Below are positions 49,859 through 57,647 of a DNA stretch of 64,000 bases, piece by piece. The stretch is from GAS368 sp965227745. Lineage in GTDB: Bacteria; Verrucomicrobiota; Verrucomicrobiia; Opitutales; Opitutaceae. Position numbers and translations under genes: made by a program. Numbering within the stretch: the stretch's first letter is position 1; every line of letters starts with the position of its first letter. The stretch lies in NCBI GenBank assembly GCA_965227745.1, contig OZ245769.1, positions 5,084,001 to 5,148,000 of the forward strand, in the 5' to 3' direction. The notes below the pieces were generated by a model, which was not told the origin of the DNA, ran no database searches, and saw nothing but the letters and a program-made list of their open reading frames with translations.

Positions 49859-50857
49859 ATGAAACTTAAATCTCTCTTCCTCGCCGTCGTCGCCTTGGTC
49901 GCGGCCGGCGCCGCCTCGGCCAAATCCATCGAGCTCCTCAATGTCTCGTACGACCCGACGCGCGAGCTCTACGTCGAATACAACAAGGCCTTCGCCACCT
50001 ACTGGAAGGCCAAGACCGGTGACGACGTCACGATCAAGCAATCCCACGGCGGCTCCGGCAAACAGGCGCGCTCCGTCATCGACGGCCTGCAAGCCGATGT
50101 GGTCACGCTCGCCCTCGCGGACGATGTGACCGCGCTCTACACCAACGCCAAACTGATCTCTCCCGATTGGCAAAAACGCCTTCCGAAAAACTCTTCGCCC
50201 TACACCAGCACGATCGTGTTCTTGGTCCGGGCCGGGAATCCCAAGAAGATCAACGATTGGAATGATCTGGTGCGGTCCGGCGTCTCCGTCATCACGCCCA
50301 ACCCGAAGACCTCGGGCGGCGCGCGTTGGAATTATCTCGCCGCGTGGGAATACGCCCGTCGCCAGCCCGGCGGCAGCGATGCCACGGCCAAGGAATTCAT
50401 CAAGACGCTCTTCAAGAACGTCCCGGTGCTCGATTCCGGTGCGCGCGGCTCGACCACGACGTTCGTCCAGCGCGGCGTCGGCGACGTGCTCCTCGCGTGG
50501 GAAAACGAGGCCTTCCTCGCCCTCAAGGAATTCGGCAAGGACAAGTTCGAGATCGTCGTTCCCTCCGTCAGCATCCTCGCCGAGCCCAGCGTGAGCATTG
50601 TCGACAAGGTCGTGAAGAAGAAGGGCACCGAGGCCGTGGCCAAGGCCTACCTCGAGTACCTCTATTCCGACGAGGGCCAGGATATCGCGGGCCGCAACTA
50701 TTACCGCCCGACGGCCCCCGCCGCCCTGGCGAAATATGCCGCCACCTTCCCCAAGATCGAGCTCGTCACCATCGACGGCGCGTTTGGCGGCTGGCCCAAG
50801 GCCACCAAGGACCACTTCGCCGACGGCGCCAGCTTCGACCAGATCTACGTCAAGTAA
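49859..50857 (+). CDS. sbp: Sulfate-binding protein, copy 1
   Basis: A 332-residue periplasmic binding protein with signal peptide (SLFLAVVALVAAGAASA). It has the family landmarks LLNVSYDPTRELYVEYNKAF, QSHGGSGKQARSVIDGLQADVV, ITPNPKTSGGARWNYLAAWEYA and GSTTTFVQRGVGDVLLAWENEA. It delivers sulfate or thiosulfate to CysTWA. The ATG at 49859 starts the signal peptide; the frame from 49811 adds 16 residues. It is paired with an M14-like gene, and the same pair is repeated downstream. Confidence 0.95.
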   Translation: MKLKSLFLAVVALVAAGAASAKSIELLNVSYDPTRELYVEYNKAFATYWKAKTGDDVTIKQSHGGSGKQARSVIDGLQADVVTLALADDVTALYTNAKLISPDWQKRLPKNSSPYTSTIVFLVRAGNPKKINDWNDLVRSGVSVITPNPKTSGGARWNYLAAWEYARRQPGGSDATAKEFIKTLFKNVPVLDSGARGSTTTFVQRGVGDVLLAWENEAFLALKEFGKDKFEIVVPSVSILAEPSVSIVDKVVKKKGTEAVAKAYLEYLYSDEGQDIAGRNYYRPTAPAALAKYAATFPKIELVTIDGAFGGWPKATKDHFADGASFDQIYVK

Positions 50858-50935
50858 TCGGCTTAAATTCTAACCACCGGGGCGGCCTCGACCATGTTCA
50901 CGAGGGCACGCCGTCGTCCGCCCCGGTTTCAACCT

Positions 50936-51730
50936 ATGACGACCATGAGTCTTCCTTTCCACCAGCCAGCCGCTTCAGCGGCCGTGCCCTCGTTCGATCT
51001 GCGCACTCGGCTCAGCCGGCTGTACGATCTCGCCCAAAATTCCGGCAGCCTCTTCGGTTCTCCCCTCGGCTCCTTACCCGGCGAAGGCTCCGCGCAGGCG
51101 CTGCCCCGCTTCGTGTATTTCGGGCCGCTGAGTTCCGAAGCGTCTCCGCGTCTCGCGATTTTCTCCGGCCTCGGCCGGCACGATCTCTCCGCCGCTCGCG
51201 CGGTGACGGCCTTCGTCGAAAATCTCGCGCTAGCGCCGCACCTCGGCCACGCGCTCAATCTCTCGTTCTTTCCCGTCGTCAATGTCTTCGGCCTGCTCGG
51301 CGACACGGAGGACCGCGATCTGAGCGATGAGCATTGGGCGCACTCCTCCGCGTCGGAAATCACCCTCCTCGCGCAGGATGCCTGGGCTCGTTCCTATCAG
51401 GGCTACGTCCGAGTGGTCACCACGACCGACGACGAACCCGCGGCCACGCTGCGCACCGTGCTCCCGTCCATCAATGCGCGCAGCGGCATCGAGGTCTTCG
51501 ACTCTTCCGACTTCGATTCCTGGCCCGTGCGCTTCGAGTCGTTGGCGGCGGGCGCGTTTACCTACGGCCCGCTGAGCCTCGCGGAAGATCTGCCGTTTGC
51601 TCCCTTCGAGGTGGAACTCGAAATCCCCTCCGAGTGGCCGCAGGCCCGCGCCGACGCCGAGCTCGCGACGCTCCTCACCCGCCTCATCACCCGCTACCGC
51701 GGCTTCCTCGCCTACGGTCAGCACCTCTAA
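50936..51730 (+). CDS. Degenerate M14-like (AstE-type) protein
   Basis: A 264-residue protein parallel in layout to the M14 gene at 52782 (matching FSGLGRHDLSAARAVTAFVENLA, FFPVVNVFGLLGD and the end TRYRGFLAYGQHL). The zinc motif GVHGDE of the active copy is replaced by GLGRHD, and the second histidine (LHAD) by VTTTD, so zinc and catalysis are probably lost. It may regulate or stabilise the active copy. No signal peptide. It lies between the two sulfate-binding protein genes. Alternative start: ATG at 50945. Confidence 0.75.
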   Translation: MTTMSLPFHQPAASAAVPSFDLRTRLSRLYDLAQNSGSLFGSPLGSLPGEGSAQALPRFVYFGPLSSEASPRLAIFSGLGRHDLSAARAVTAFVENLALAPHLGHALNLSFFPVVNVFGLLGDTEDRDLSDEHWAHSSASEITLLAQDAWARSYQGYVRVVTTTDDEPAATLRTVLPSINARSGIEVFDSSDFDSWPVRFESLAAGAFTYGPLSLAEDLPFAPFEVELEIPSEWPQARADAELATLLTRLITRYRGFLAYGQHL

Positions 51731-51745
51731 TTCTAGCTTCAGTTC

Positions 51746-52753
51746 ATGATTTCTCCTCGCTCCTTCTTTCTCGCGCTGGCCCTCACGGCCGGCGTGTCCT
51801 TCCCGGCGGTGGCCCGCGCCGACGCCGCGCTGCTGAACGTCTCGTACGACGTCACGCGCGAATTCTACAAAGACTACAACGTCGCGTTCGCCGCCCACTG
51901 GAAAGCCACCACCGGCGAAACCGTCACGCTCAACCAATCGCATGGCGGTTCCTCGAAACAGGTCGGCTCCGTCGTCTCCGGTCTCGCTGCCGACGTCGTC
52001 ACAATGAACGGCGTGCCCGACGTCGATCAGATTGCGAAAGCCAACCTGATTCCCGCCGATTGGGCGAAGCGTCTGCCCAATGAAAGCGTGCCGTACACGT
52101 CCACGATTCTCTTCATCGTGCGCAAGGGCAACCCGCAGAAAATCAAGGACTGGTCCGACCTCGCTCGCGAGGGCGTCTCGGTGATCATCCCGAATCCCAA
52201 GACCTCCGGCAACGGGCGCTACAGCTACCTCGCCGCGTGGGCCTACGCGCTGCGCCAACCGGGCGGCAGCGATGCGACCGCGCGCGAACTCGTCAAAAAA
52301 ATCTTCCTCAATGTCCCCGTGCTCGACGCCGGCGGCCGTGGCGCCAGCACGACTTTCGCGCAGCGCGGCATCGGCGACGTGCTCCTCACGTTTGAAAACG
52401 AAGCCGCCCTCACCGTGAAGGAACTCGGCGCCGAGGGCGTGGAGTTGGTCGTCCCCAGCGTCAGCATCCTCGCCGAGAATCCCGTCGTGTGGGTCGATAA
52501 ATACGTGAAGAAGCACGGCACGGAAAAGCAGGCGCGCGCCTACCTCGAGTTTCTCTTCAGCCCCACCGGCCAGGAACTCGCGGCGAAGTACAACTTCCGC
52601 CCGATCGATCCCGCGATCCTCGCCAAGAACCGCGCGAAGTTTCCCGACATCCCGCTCGTCGTCGTGCCGCAGGTCTTCGGGAGCTGGGCCGCGGCGCAGA
52701 AGACTCACTTCGCCGACGGTGGCGTGTTCGACCAGATCTACGCTAAGAAATAA
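51746..52753 (+). CDS. sbp: Sulfate-binding protein, copy 2
   Basis: A 335-residue paralogue of copy 1, more than half identical by eye, with signal peptide (FFLALALTAGVSFPAVARA). It keeps LLNVSYDVTREFYKDYN, QSHGGSSKQVGSVVSGLAADVV, IIPNPKTSGNGRYSYLAAW and GASTTFAQRGIGDVLLTFENEA. Two binding proteins feeding one permease usually widen the substrate range (sulfate, thiosulfate, molybdate-like anions). Confidence 0.95.
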   Translation: MISPRSFFLALALTAGVSFPAVARADAALLNVSYDVTREFYKDYNVAFAAHWKATTGETVTLNQSHGGSSKQVGSVVSGLAADVVTMNGVPDVDQIAKANLIPADWAKRLPNESVPYTSTILFIVRKGNPQKIKDWSDLAREGVSVIIPNPKTSGNGRYSYLAAWAYALRQPGGSDATARELVKKIFLNVPVLDAGGRGASTTFAQRGIGDVLLTFENEAALTVKELGAEGVELVVPSVSILAENPVVWVDKYVKKHGTEKQARAYLEFLFSPTGQELAAKYNFRPIDPAILAKNRAKFPDIPLVVVPQVFGSWAAAQKTHFADGGVFDQIYAKK

Positions 52754-52781
52754 TCGCGCGATCTCCGCCTCCTCCCGCCGC

Positions 52782-53582
52782 ATGGTTTCCCTCTCGCACT
52801 CTTCCTCGCTCCGCGATCAGCGTGCCTTGTTGCAGCCGCTGCACGAGCTGGCCTCGCGCCAGGCGGGGTGGGAGAGTGCGCTCGTCGGGGATTTTTTGCA
52901 CGCCGGCCGCGCGTACGAGATTCCGCGTTTTCGCTTCACGGGTCCGTCCACCGGCTCGGAGCGGGTGCGCCTGGGTTTGTTTGCCGGCGTGCACGGCGAT
53001 GAGCCGGCGGGTTGCGCCGCGCTCGTGGAGTTTGCCGCTGGCCTCGCCGCCGAGCCGGCCCGCGCCGCCGGGTACGACTTCTGGATTTATCCCGTGGTCA
53101 ATCCCACCGGCTACGAGGACGGCACGCGGATCAATCGCGCCGGAAAAGATCTCAACCGCGAATTCTGGCGCGGCTCCTCCGAGCCCGAGGTCGCTCACTT
53201 CGAGCGCGAGCTGCAGGCGCGTCGCTTTCACGGTCTCATCACGCTCCATGCCGACGATACCTGCGAGGGGCTCTACGGCTACTCGCACGGGCGCACGCTC
53301 GATGAAGCTTTGCTCCAGCCCGCGCTGCGCGCCGCCGAGCGCGTGCTGCCGCGCGACCGCCGGGCCTTCATCGATGGCTTCGCCGCGCGCGACGGCGTGA
53401 TTTGCGAGTGTTTCCAGGGCATCCTCTGCGCTCCCGCCGAGCAGACGCCCCGGCCGTTCGATGTGATTTTCGAAACGCCCGCCACCGCCCCCTTTGACCA
53501 GCAAGTCGCCGCCGCCGTCGCGGCGCTCGATTCGATTGTAGCTGAATACCGAGGCTTCATCGCCTACGCCCAAGGCCTCTAA
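52782..53582 (+). CDS. M14-family (succinylglutamate desuccinylase-type) metallopeptidase/deacylase
   Basis: A 266-residue cytoplasmic protein. Zinc ligands are visible: His71 and Glu74 in LFAGVHGDEPAG and His156 in LITLHADDT. The substrate-binding run WIYPVVNPTGYEDGTRINRAGKDLNREFW is typical. It hydrolyses an amide or peptide bond of a small molecule. Its stop overlaps the cysT start by one base (TAATG), so it is part of the transport operon; one idea is release of sulfur compounds or amino acids from imported conjugates. Confidence 0.85.
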   Translation: MVSLSHSSSLRDQRALLQPLHELASRQAGWESALVGDFLHAGRAYEIPRFRFTGPSTGSERVRLGLFAGVHGDEPAGCAALVEFAAGLAAEPARAAGYDFWIYPVVNPTGYEDGTRINRAGKDLNREFWRGSSEPEVAHFERELQARRFHGLITLHADDTCEGLYGYSHGRTLDEALLQPALRAAERVLPRDRRAFIDGFAARDGVICECFQGILCAPAEQTPRPFDVIFETPATAPFDQQVAAAVAALDSIVAEYRGFIAYAQGL

Positions 53583-54415
53583 TGTCTTTTCTCCGCCGCG
53601 AACGTTCTGTCCTCCCCGGCTTCGGCCTGTCGCTGGGCTTCACGCTGTTTTACCTTGGGCTGATCGTGCTCATTCCGCTCTCGGCGGCGTTTATCAAGAC
53701 CGCGGGCATGACTTGGGAAGAGTTTACCGCCGCGGTGTGGTCGCCGCGCGTGATCGCCTCGTATCGCCTGAGCTTCCTCGCCTCGTTCGCCGCCGGCGCC
53801 ATCAATGCCATCTTCGGCCTGCTCGTCGCGTGGGTGCTCGTGCGCTACTCCTTTCCCGGCAAACGTATCGTCGATGCGCTCGTCGATCTGCCCTTTGCCC
53901 TTCCGACGGCGGTCGCCGGCATCGCGCTCACCGCCATCTATTCCAAGAATGGCTGGGTCGGGCAGTGGATCGAGCCCTACGGTCTCAAGGTCGCCTACAC
54001 TGAGATCGGTGTGTTCGTCGCGCTCACGTTTATCGGCCTGCCCTTTGTCGTGCGCACGCTGCAGCCCGTCCTAGAGGAGCTGGAGCCGGAACTCGAGGAA
54101 GCCTCCGCCACGCTCGGGGCCAACCGCTGGCAGACCATCACGCGCGTCATTCTCCCGGAGTTGCTGCCGCCGCTGATCACGGGCTTCGCGCTGGCCTTTG
54201 CCCGCGCGCTCGGCGAGTACGGCTCGGTCGTCTTCATCTCGGGTAATATGCCGATGCGCACCGAGATCACGCCGCTCCTCATCATCACGAAGCTGGAGCA
54301 ATACGACTACAAGGGCGCAACCGCCATCGCCGTGGTCATGCTCATCGCCTCGTTCTCGCTGCTGCTCCTCATCAACCTCCTGCAAAAATGGAGCCGTCGC
54401 TACTACCGCGTCTGA
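53582..54415 (+). CDS. cysT: Sulfate ABC transporter permease CysT
   Basis: A 277-residue inner-membrane permease with six helices, including FTLFYLGLIVLIPLSAAFI and LLVAWVLVRYSFPGKRIVDAL. The coupling loop is LEEASATLGANRWQTITRVILPELLPPL, followed by the family mark RALGEYGSVVFISGNMPMRTEITPLLI. It pairs with CysW in the sulfate/thiosulfate importer. Confidence 0.95.
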   Translation: MSFLRRERSVLPGFGLSLGFTLFYLGLIVLIPLSAAFIKTAGMTWEEFTAAVWSPRVIASYRLSFLASFAAGAINAIFGLLVAWVLVRYSFPGKRIVDALVDLPFALPTAVAGIALTAIYSKNGWVGQWIEPYGLKVAYTEIGVFVALTFIGLPFVVRTLQPVLEELEPELEEASATLGANRWQTITRVILPELLPPLITGFALAFARALGEYGSVVFISGNMPMRTEITPLLIITKLEQYDYKGATAIAVVMLIASFSLLLLINLLQKWSRRYYRV

Positions 54416-54473
54416 CGTCGATCCACTTCCGCTTTCGTTCACGCGCTCGTCACCCCTTTTTCATTTTCGCTTA

Positions 54474-55352
54474 ATGGCCTCCGTCGTCACCAAATCCCTC
54501 TCCCGCGCCACGCCGCACTCGTCCGTGCCACGCGCGACACAGGACCCCAAGTGGGTGCGATGGACGCTCACGGCCATCGCGTTGCTGTTCCTCGCCTTCT
54601 TCCTCGCGCTCCCGCTGGCGGCCGTCTTCGCGGAGGCGCTGCGCCGTGGCTTCGGCGCGTATTTCGCGGCGTTCAAGGATTCCGATGCGCTGGCGTCGAT
54701 CCGGCTCACGCTGCTCGCCGCCGCGATTTCGGTCCCGGCCAATCTCGTCTTCGGCGTCGCCGCCGCATGGTGCATCGCGAAGTTCAACTTCCCTGGCAAA
54801 AGCGTGCTGACCACGCTGATCGATCTGCCCTTTGCGGTTTCGCCGGTCATCTCCGGTTTGATCTACGTTCTCGTCTTCGGTCTGCAGGGGTGGTGGGGCG
54901 AGTGGCTGATGGAGCACGATCTCAAGGTGATCTTCGCCGTGCCCGGCATCGTGCTCGCGACGACCTTTGTCACTTTCCCGTTCGTCGCTCGTGAACTGAT
55001 CCCGCTCATGCAGGCGCAGGGCAGTGATGAGGAGTACGCCGCGCTCACGCTCGGGGCGAGCGGCTGGCAGATTTTCTGGCGCGTCACCGTGCCCAATATC
55101 AAGTGGGGCCTCCTCTACGGCATCATCCTCTGCAATGCCCGCGCGATGGGCGAATTCGGCGCCGTCTCCGTCGTGAGCGGACACATCCGCGGCGAGACCA
55201 ATACGATGCCGCTCCACGTCGAGATCCTATACAACGAGTACAATTTCGTCGGCGCGTTCGCCGTCGCCTCGCTCCTCGCCTTGCTGGCCATCGTCACGCT
55301 GGTCTTGAAGACCTTCGTCGAGTGGCGTCACGCCCAGTCCCGCACCTCCTAA
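54474..55352 (+). CDS. cysW: Sulfate ABC transporter permease CysW
   Basis: A 292-residue permease: ALLFLAFFLALPLAAVFAEALRRG, VAAAWCIAKFNFPGKSVLTTLIDLPFAVSPVISGL, the coupling loop YAALTLGASGWQIFWRVTVPNIKWGLLYG, and RAMGEFGAVSVVSGHIRGETNTMPLHVEILYNEYNF, which is specific to CysW. It starts 58 bp after cysT. Confidence 0.95.
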   Translation: MASVVTKSLSRATPHSSVPRATQDPKWVRWTLTAIALLFLAFFLALPLAAVFAEALRRGFGAYFAAFKDSDALASIRLTLLAAAISVPANLVFGVAAAWCIAKFNFPGKSVLTTLIDLPFAVSPVISGLIYVLVFGLQGWWGEWLMEHDLKVIFAVPGIVLATTFVTFPFVARELIPLMQAQGSDEEYAALTLGASGWQIFWRVTVPNIKWGLLYGIILCNARAMGEFGAVSVVSGHIRGETNTMPLHVEILYNEYNFVGAFAVASLLALLAIVTLVLKTFVEWRHAQSRTS

Positions 55353-55367
55353 TCTTTCCGATCCGCG

Positions 55368-56423
55368 ATGAGCATCCAGGTAAACAATATCCGCAAGACC
55401 TTCGGGTCCTTCACCGCGCTAAGTGGCGTCGACCTTCATGTGCCGCGCGGCAAACTCGTCGCGCTGCTGGGGCCCTCGGGCTCGGGCAAGACCACGCTGC
55501 TCCGCATCATGGCCGGCTTGGAAAACGCCGACCCGGGCAGCGGCCAGATCCATTTTCACGGCGAGGATGTCACGAATGTCCCGCCCGGTAAACGCAAGGT
55601 GGGTTTCGTCTTCCAGCACTACGCGCTCTTCCGCCACATGACGGTGTTTGAGAACATCGCCTTTGGGCTCAACATCCGCCCGCGCCGCGAACGTCCCTCG
55701 CACAGCGTCATCGCGGATCGCGTCCATTCGTTGCTCAAGCTCGTGCAACTGGACGGTCTCGACGCCCGCTTTCCGACGCAACTTTCCGGTGGCCAACGCC
55801 AGCGCGTCGCCCTCGCGCGCGCCCTCGCCGTCGAGCCGAAGGTGCTGCTCCTCGACGAGCCGTTCGGCGCACTCGACGCCAAGGTCCGCAAAGAACTCCG
55901 CCGCTGGCTGCGTAAATTTCACGACGAGATCCATCTCACCACGGTCTTTGTGACGCACGATCAAGAGGAGGCGCTGGAGATCGCCGACGAGGTGGTCGTG
56001 ATGAACAACGCCAAGATCGAGCAAGTCGGCACGCCGCAGGAGGTGTACGACCGCCCGGCCTCGCCCTTCGTTTATCAGTTCCTCGGCAACGTGAATGTGC
56101 TCCGCGCCCAGTCGCTCGCGCAGGCGGGCGTGCACGCGGCCCGGGCCGCCACCGTCGAGGCCGATGGCAATGTCTATGTGCGCCCGCACGACATCTCCGT
56201 GGGCCAGCACGATCCCGATGTCCCGGGGCTCGCTGCGGTGCTGCGCTACATCCACGCCGCCGGCCCGCAGGCGCGGCTGACCCTCGAACAGATTCAGAAC
56301 CGCGAAACCGTCGAGGTGGAGATCTCCCGCTCCGAACTCGCCGCGCTCGGCCTGAAAGTCGGCGACCTCGCCACGCTTCGCCTGCGCCAGGCGCGTTCCT
56401 TCGACGACGACTACGCCATTTAA
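55368..56423 (+). CDS. cysA: Sulfate ABC transporter ATPase CysA
   Basis: A 351-residue ATPase: Walker A GPSGSGKTTLL, Q-loop VGFVFQHYALFRHMTVFENIAFGL, signature LSGGQRQRVALARALA, Walker B LLLDEPFGALD, and switch VTHDQEEALEIADEVVVM. A TOBE-type C-terminus (residues about 240-350) follows. It drives CysTW. It starts 15 bp after cysW. Confidence 0.96.
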   Translation: MSIQVNNIRKTFGSFTALSGVDLHVPRGKLVALLGPSGSGKTTLLRIMAGLENADPGSGQIHFHGEDVTNVPPGKRKVGFVFQHYALFRHMTVFENIAFGLNIRPRRERPSHSVIADRVHSLLKLVQLDGLDARFPTQLSGGQRQRVALARALAVEPKVLLLDEPFGALDAKVRKELRRWLRKFHDEIHLTTVFVTHDQEEALEIADEVVVMNNAKIEQVGTPQEVYDRPASPFVYQFLGNVNVLRAQSLAQAGVHAARAATVEADGNVYVRPHDISVGQHDPDVPGLAAVLRYIHAAGPQARLTLEQIQNRETVEVEISRSELAALGLKVGDLATLRLRQARSFDDDYAI

Positions 56424-56463
56424 TTCCGCAACTAAACCATCAACCTCAACCACCCGTCCCATC

Positions 56464-57465
56464 ATGGCCAGAATCCATAACGACATCACCGAAACGATCG
56501 GCAACACCCCGCTCGTTCGCCTCAATCGGACCGCCGCCGCCCATGGCGCTCAGGCTGAAATCCTCCTCAAGCTCGAGTTCTTCAACCCACTCTCCTCCGT
56601 CAAAGATCGCATCGGTTACTCGATGATCACGGACGGAATTAATTCCGGGAAGATCACCAAGGATACCGTCCTGATCGAGCCCACCTCCGGCAACACCGGC
56701 ATCGCGCTGGCCTTTGTCGCCGCGGCGAAGGGCATCAAGCTCATCCTCACGATGCCGGAGACGATGAGCACCGAGCGACGCAAGCTGCTCAAGATTCTCG
56801 GCGCGCGTCTCGTGCTCACCGAGGGGCCAAAGGGCATGAAGGGCGCCATCGCCAAGGCCGAGGAACTCGCCGCCAAGATTCCAAATGCGCTGATCCTCCA
56901 GCAATTTTCCAATCCCGCCAATCCCGCCATCCACCGCAAGACCACCGCCGAAGAAATCTGGCGCGACACCGACGGCAAGGTCGATTTCCTCGTGTCCGGC
57001 ATCGGCACCGGCGGCACCATCACCGGCGTCGGCGAAGTTCTCAAAGCCCGCAAACCGTCCGTGAAGATCATCGCGGTCGAGCCGGATGCCTCCCCGGTTC
57101 TCTCCGGCGGCGCCCCCGGTCCGCACAAGCTTCAGGGCATCGGCGCCGGCTTCGTCCCCGGCGTATTGAATACGAAGATTTACGACGAGGTCATCCGCGT
57201 GAAGGAAGCCGACTCCGGCCCGGTCTCGAAGCAGGTGAACCAACTCGACGGCATCCCCGTCGGCATCTCGTCCGGTGCCGCCATCTGGGCCGCCATCCAG
57301 CTCGCCAAGCGCCCGGAAAACAAGGGCAAACAGATCGTCGCGATCATCGCCTCCAGCAGCGAGCGCTACCTCTCCACGTGGCTCTTCGCCGACGTGAACG
57401 CCGAAAGCGATAAGCTGGAAGACCTCCTTCCCGCCGAGCCCGCCCCAGCCGCGCCGACCGCCTGA
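56464..57465 (+). CDS. cysK: Cysteine synthase (O-acetylserine sulfhydrylase)
   Basis: A 333-residue fold-type II PLP enzyme: ITETIGNTPLVRLNRT, the PLP lysine in NPLSSVKDRIGYSM, substrate loop EPTSGNTGIALAFVAAAKG, phosphate loop GIGTGGTITGVGEVLKAR and PHKLQGIGAGFVPGVL. It joins sulfide to O-acetylserine. It follows cysA by 40 bp, closing the uptake-to-cysteine sequence. A Pro/Ala tail (PAEPAPAAPTA) is extra. Confidence 0.96.
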   Translation: MARIHNDITETIGNTPLVRLNRTAAAHGAQAEILLKLEFFNPLSSVKDRIGYSMITDGINSGKITKDTVLIEPTSGNTGIALAFVAAAKGIKLILTMPETMSTERRKLLKILGARLVLTEGPKGMKGAIAKAEELAAKIPNALILQQFSNPANPAIHRKTTAEEIWRDTDGKVDFLVSGIGTGGTITGVGEVLKARKPSVKIIAVEPDASPVLSGGAPGPHKLQGIGAGFVPGVLNTKIYDEVIRVKEADSGPVSKQVNQLDGIPVGISSGAAIWAAIQLAKRPENKGKQIVAIIASSSERYLSTWLFADVNAESDKLEDLLPAEPAPAAPTA

Positions 57466-57647
57466 TGGGGTGTTAAGCCCGAGTTCCGTCCTCGCCGTCG
57501 TCGTCGCGCTCGCATTCGCGGGCGCGGCGATCGCGCAGGCCGTATCAGTCTGCACCCTCCGCGCCCCGTCACGGTCGAGAGGTTTCTCCCGTCGGCGCGG
57601 TACAACCGCGCTTGCCTTGCCCCGGTGGCAGCGTGGAAAATCTCTTC

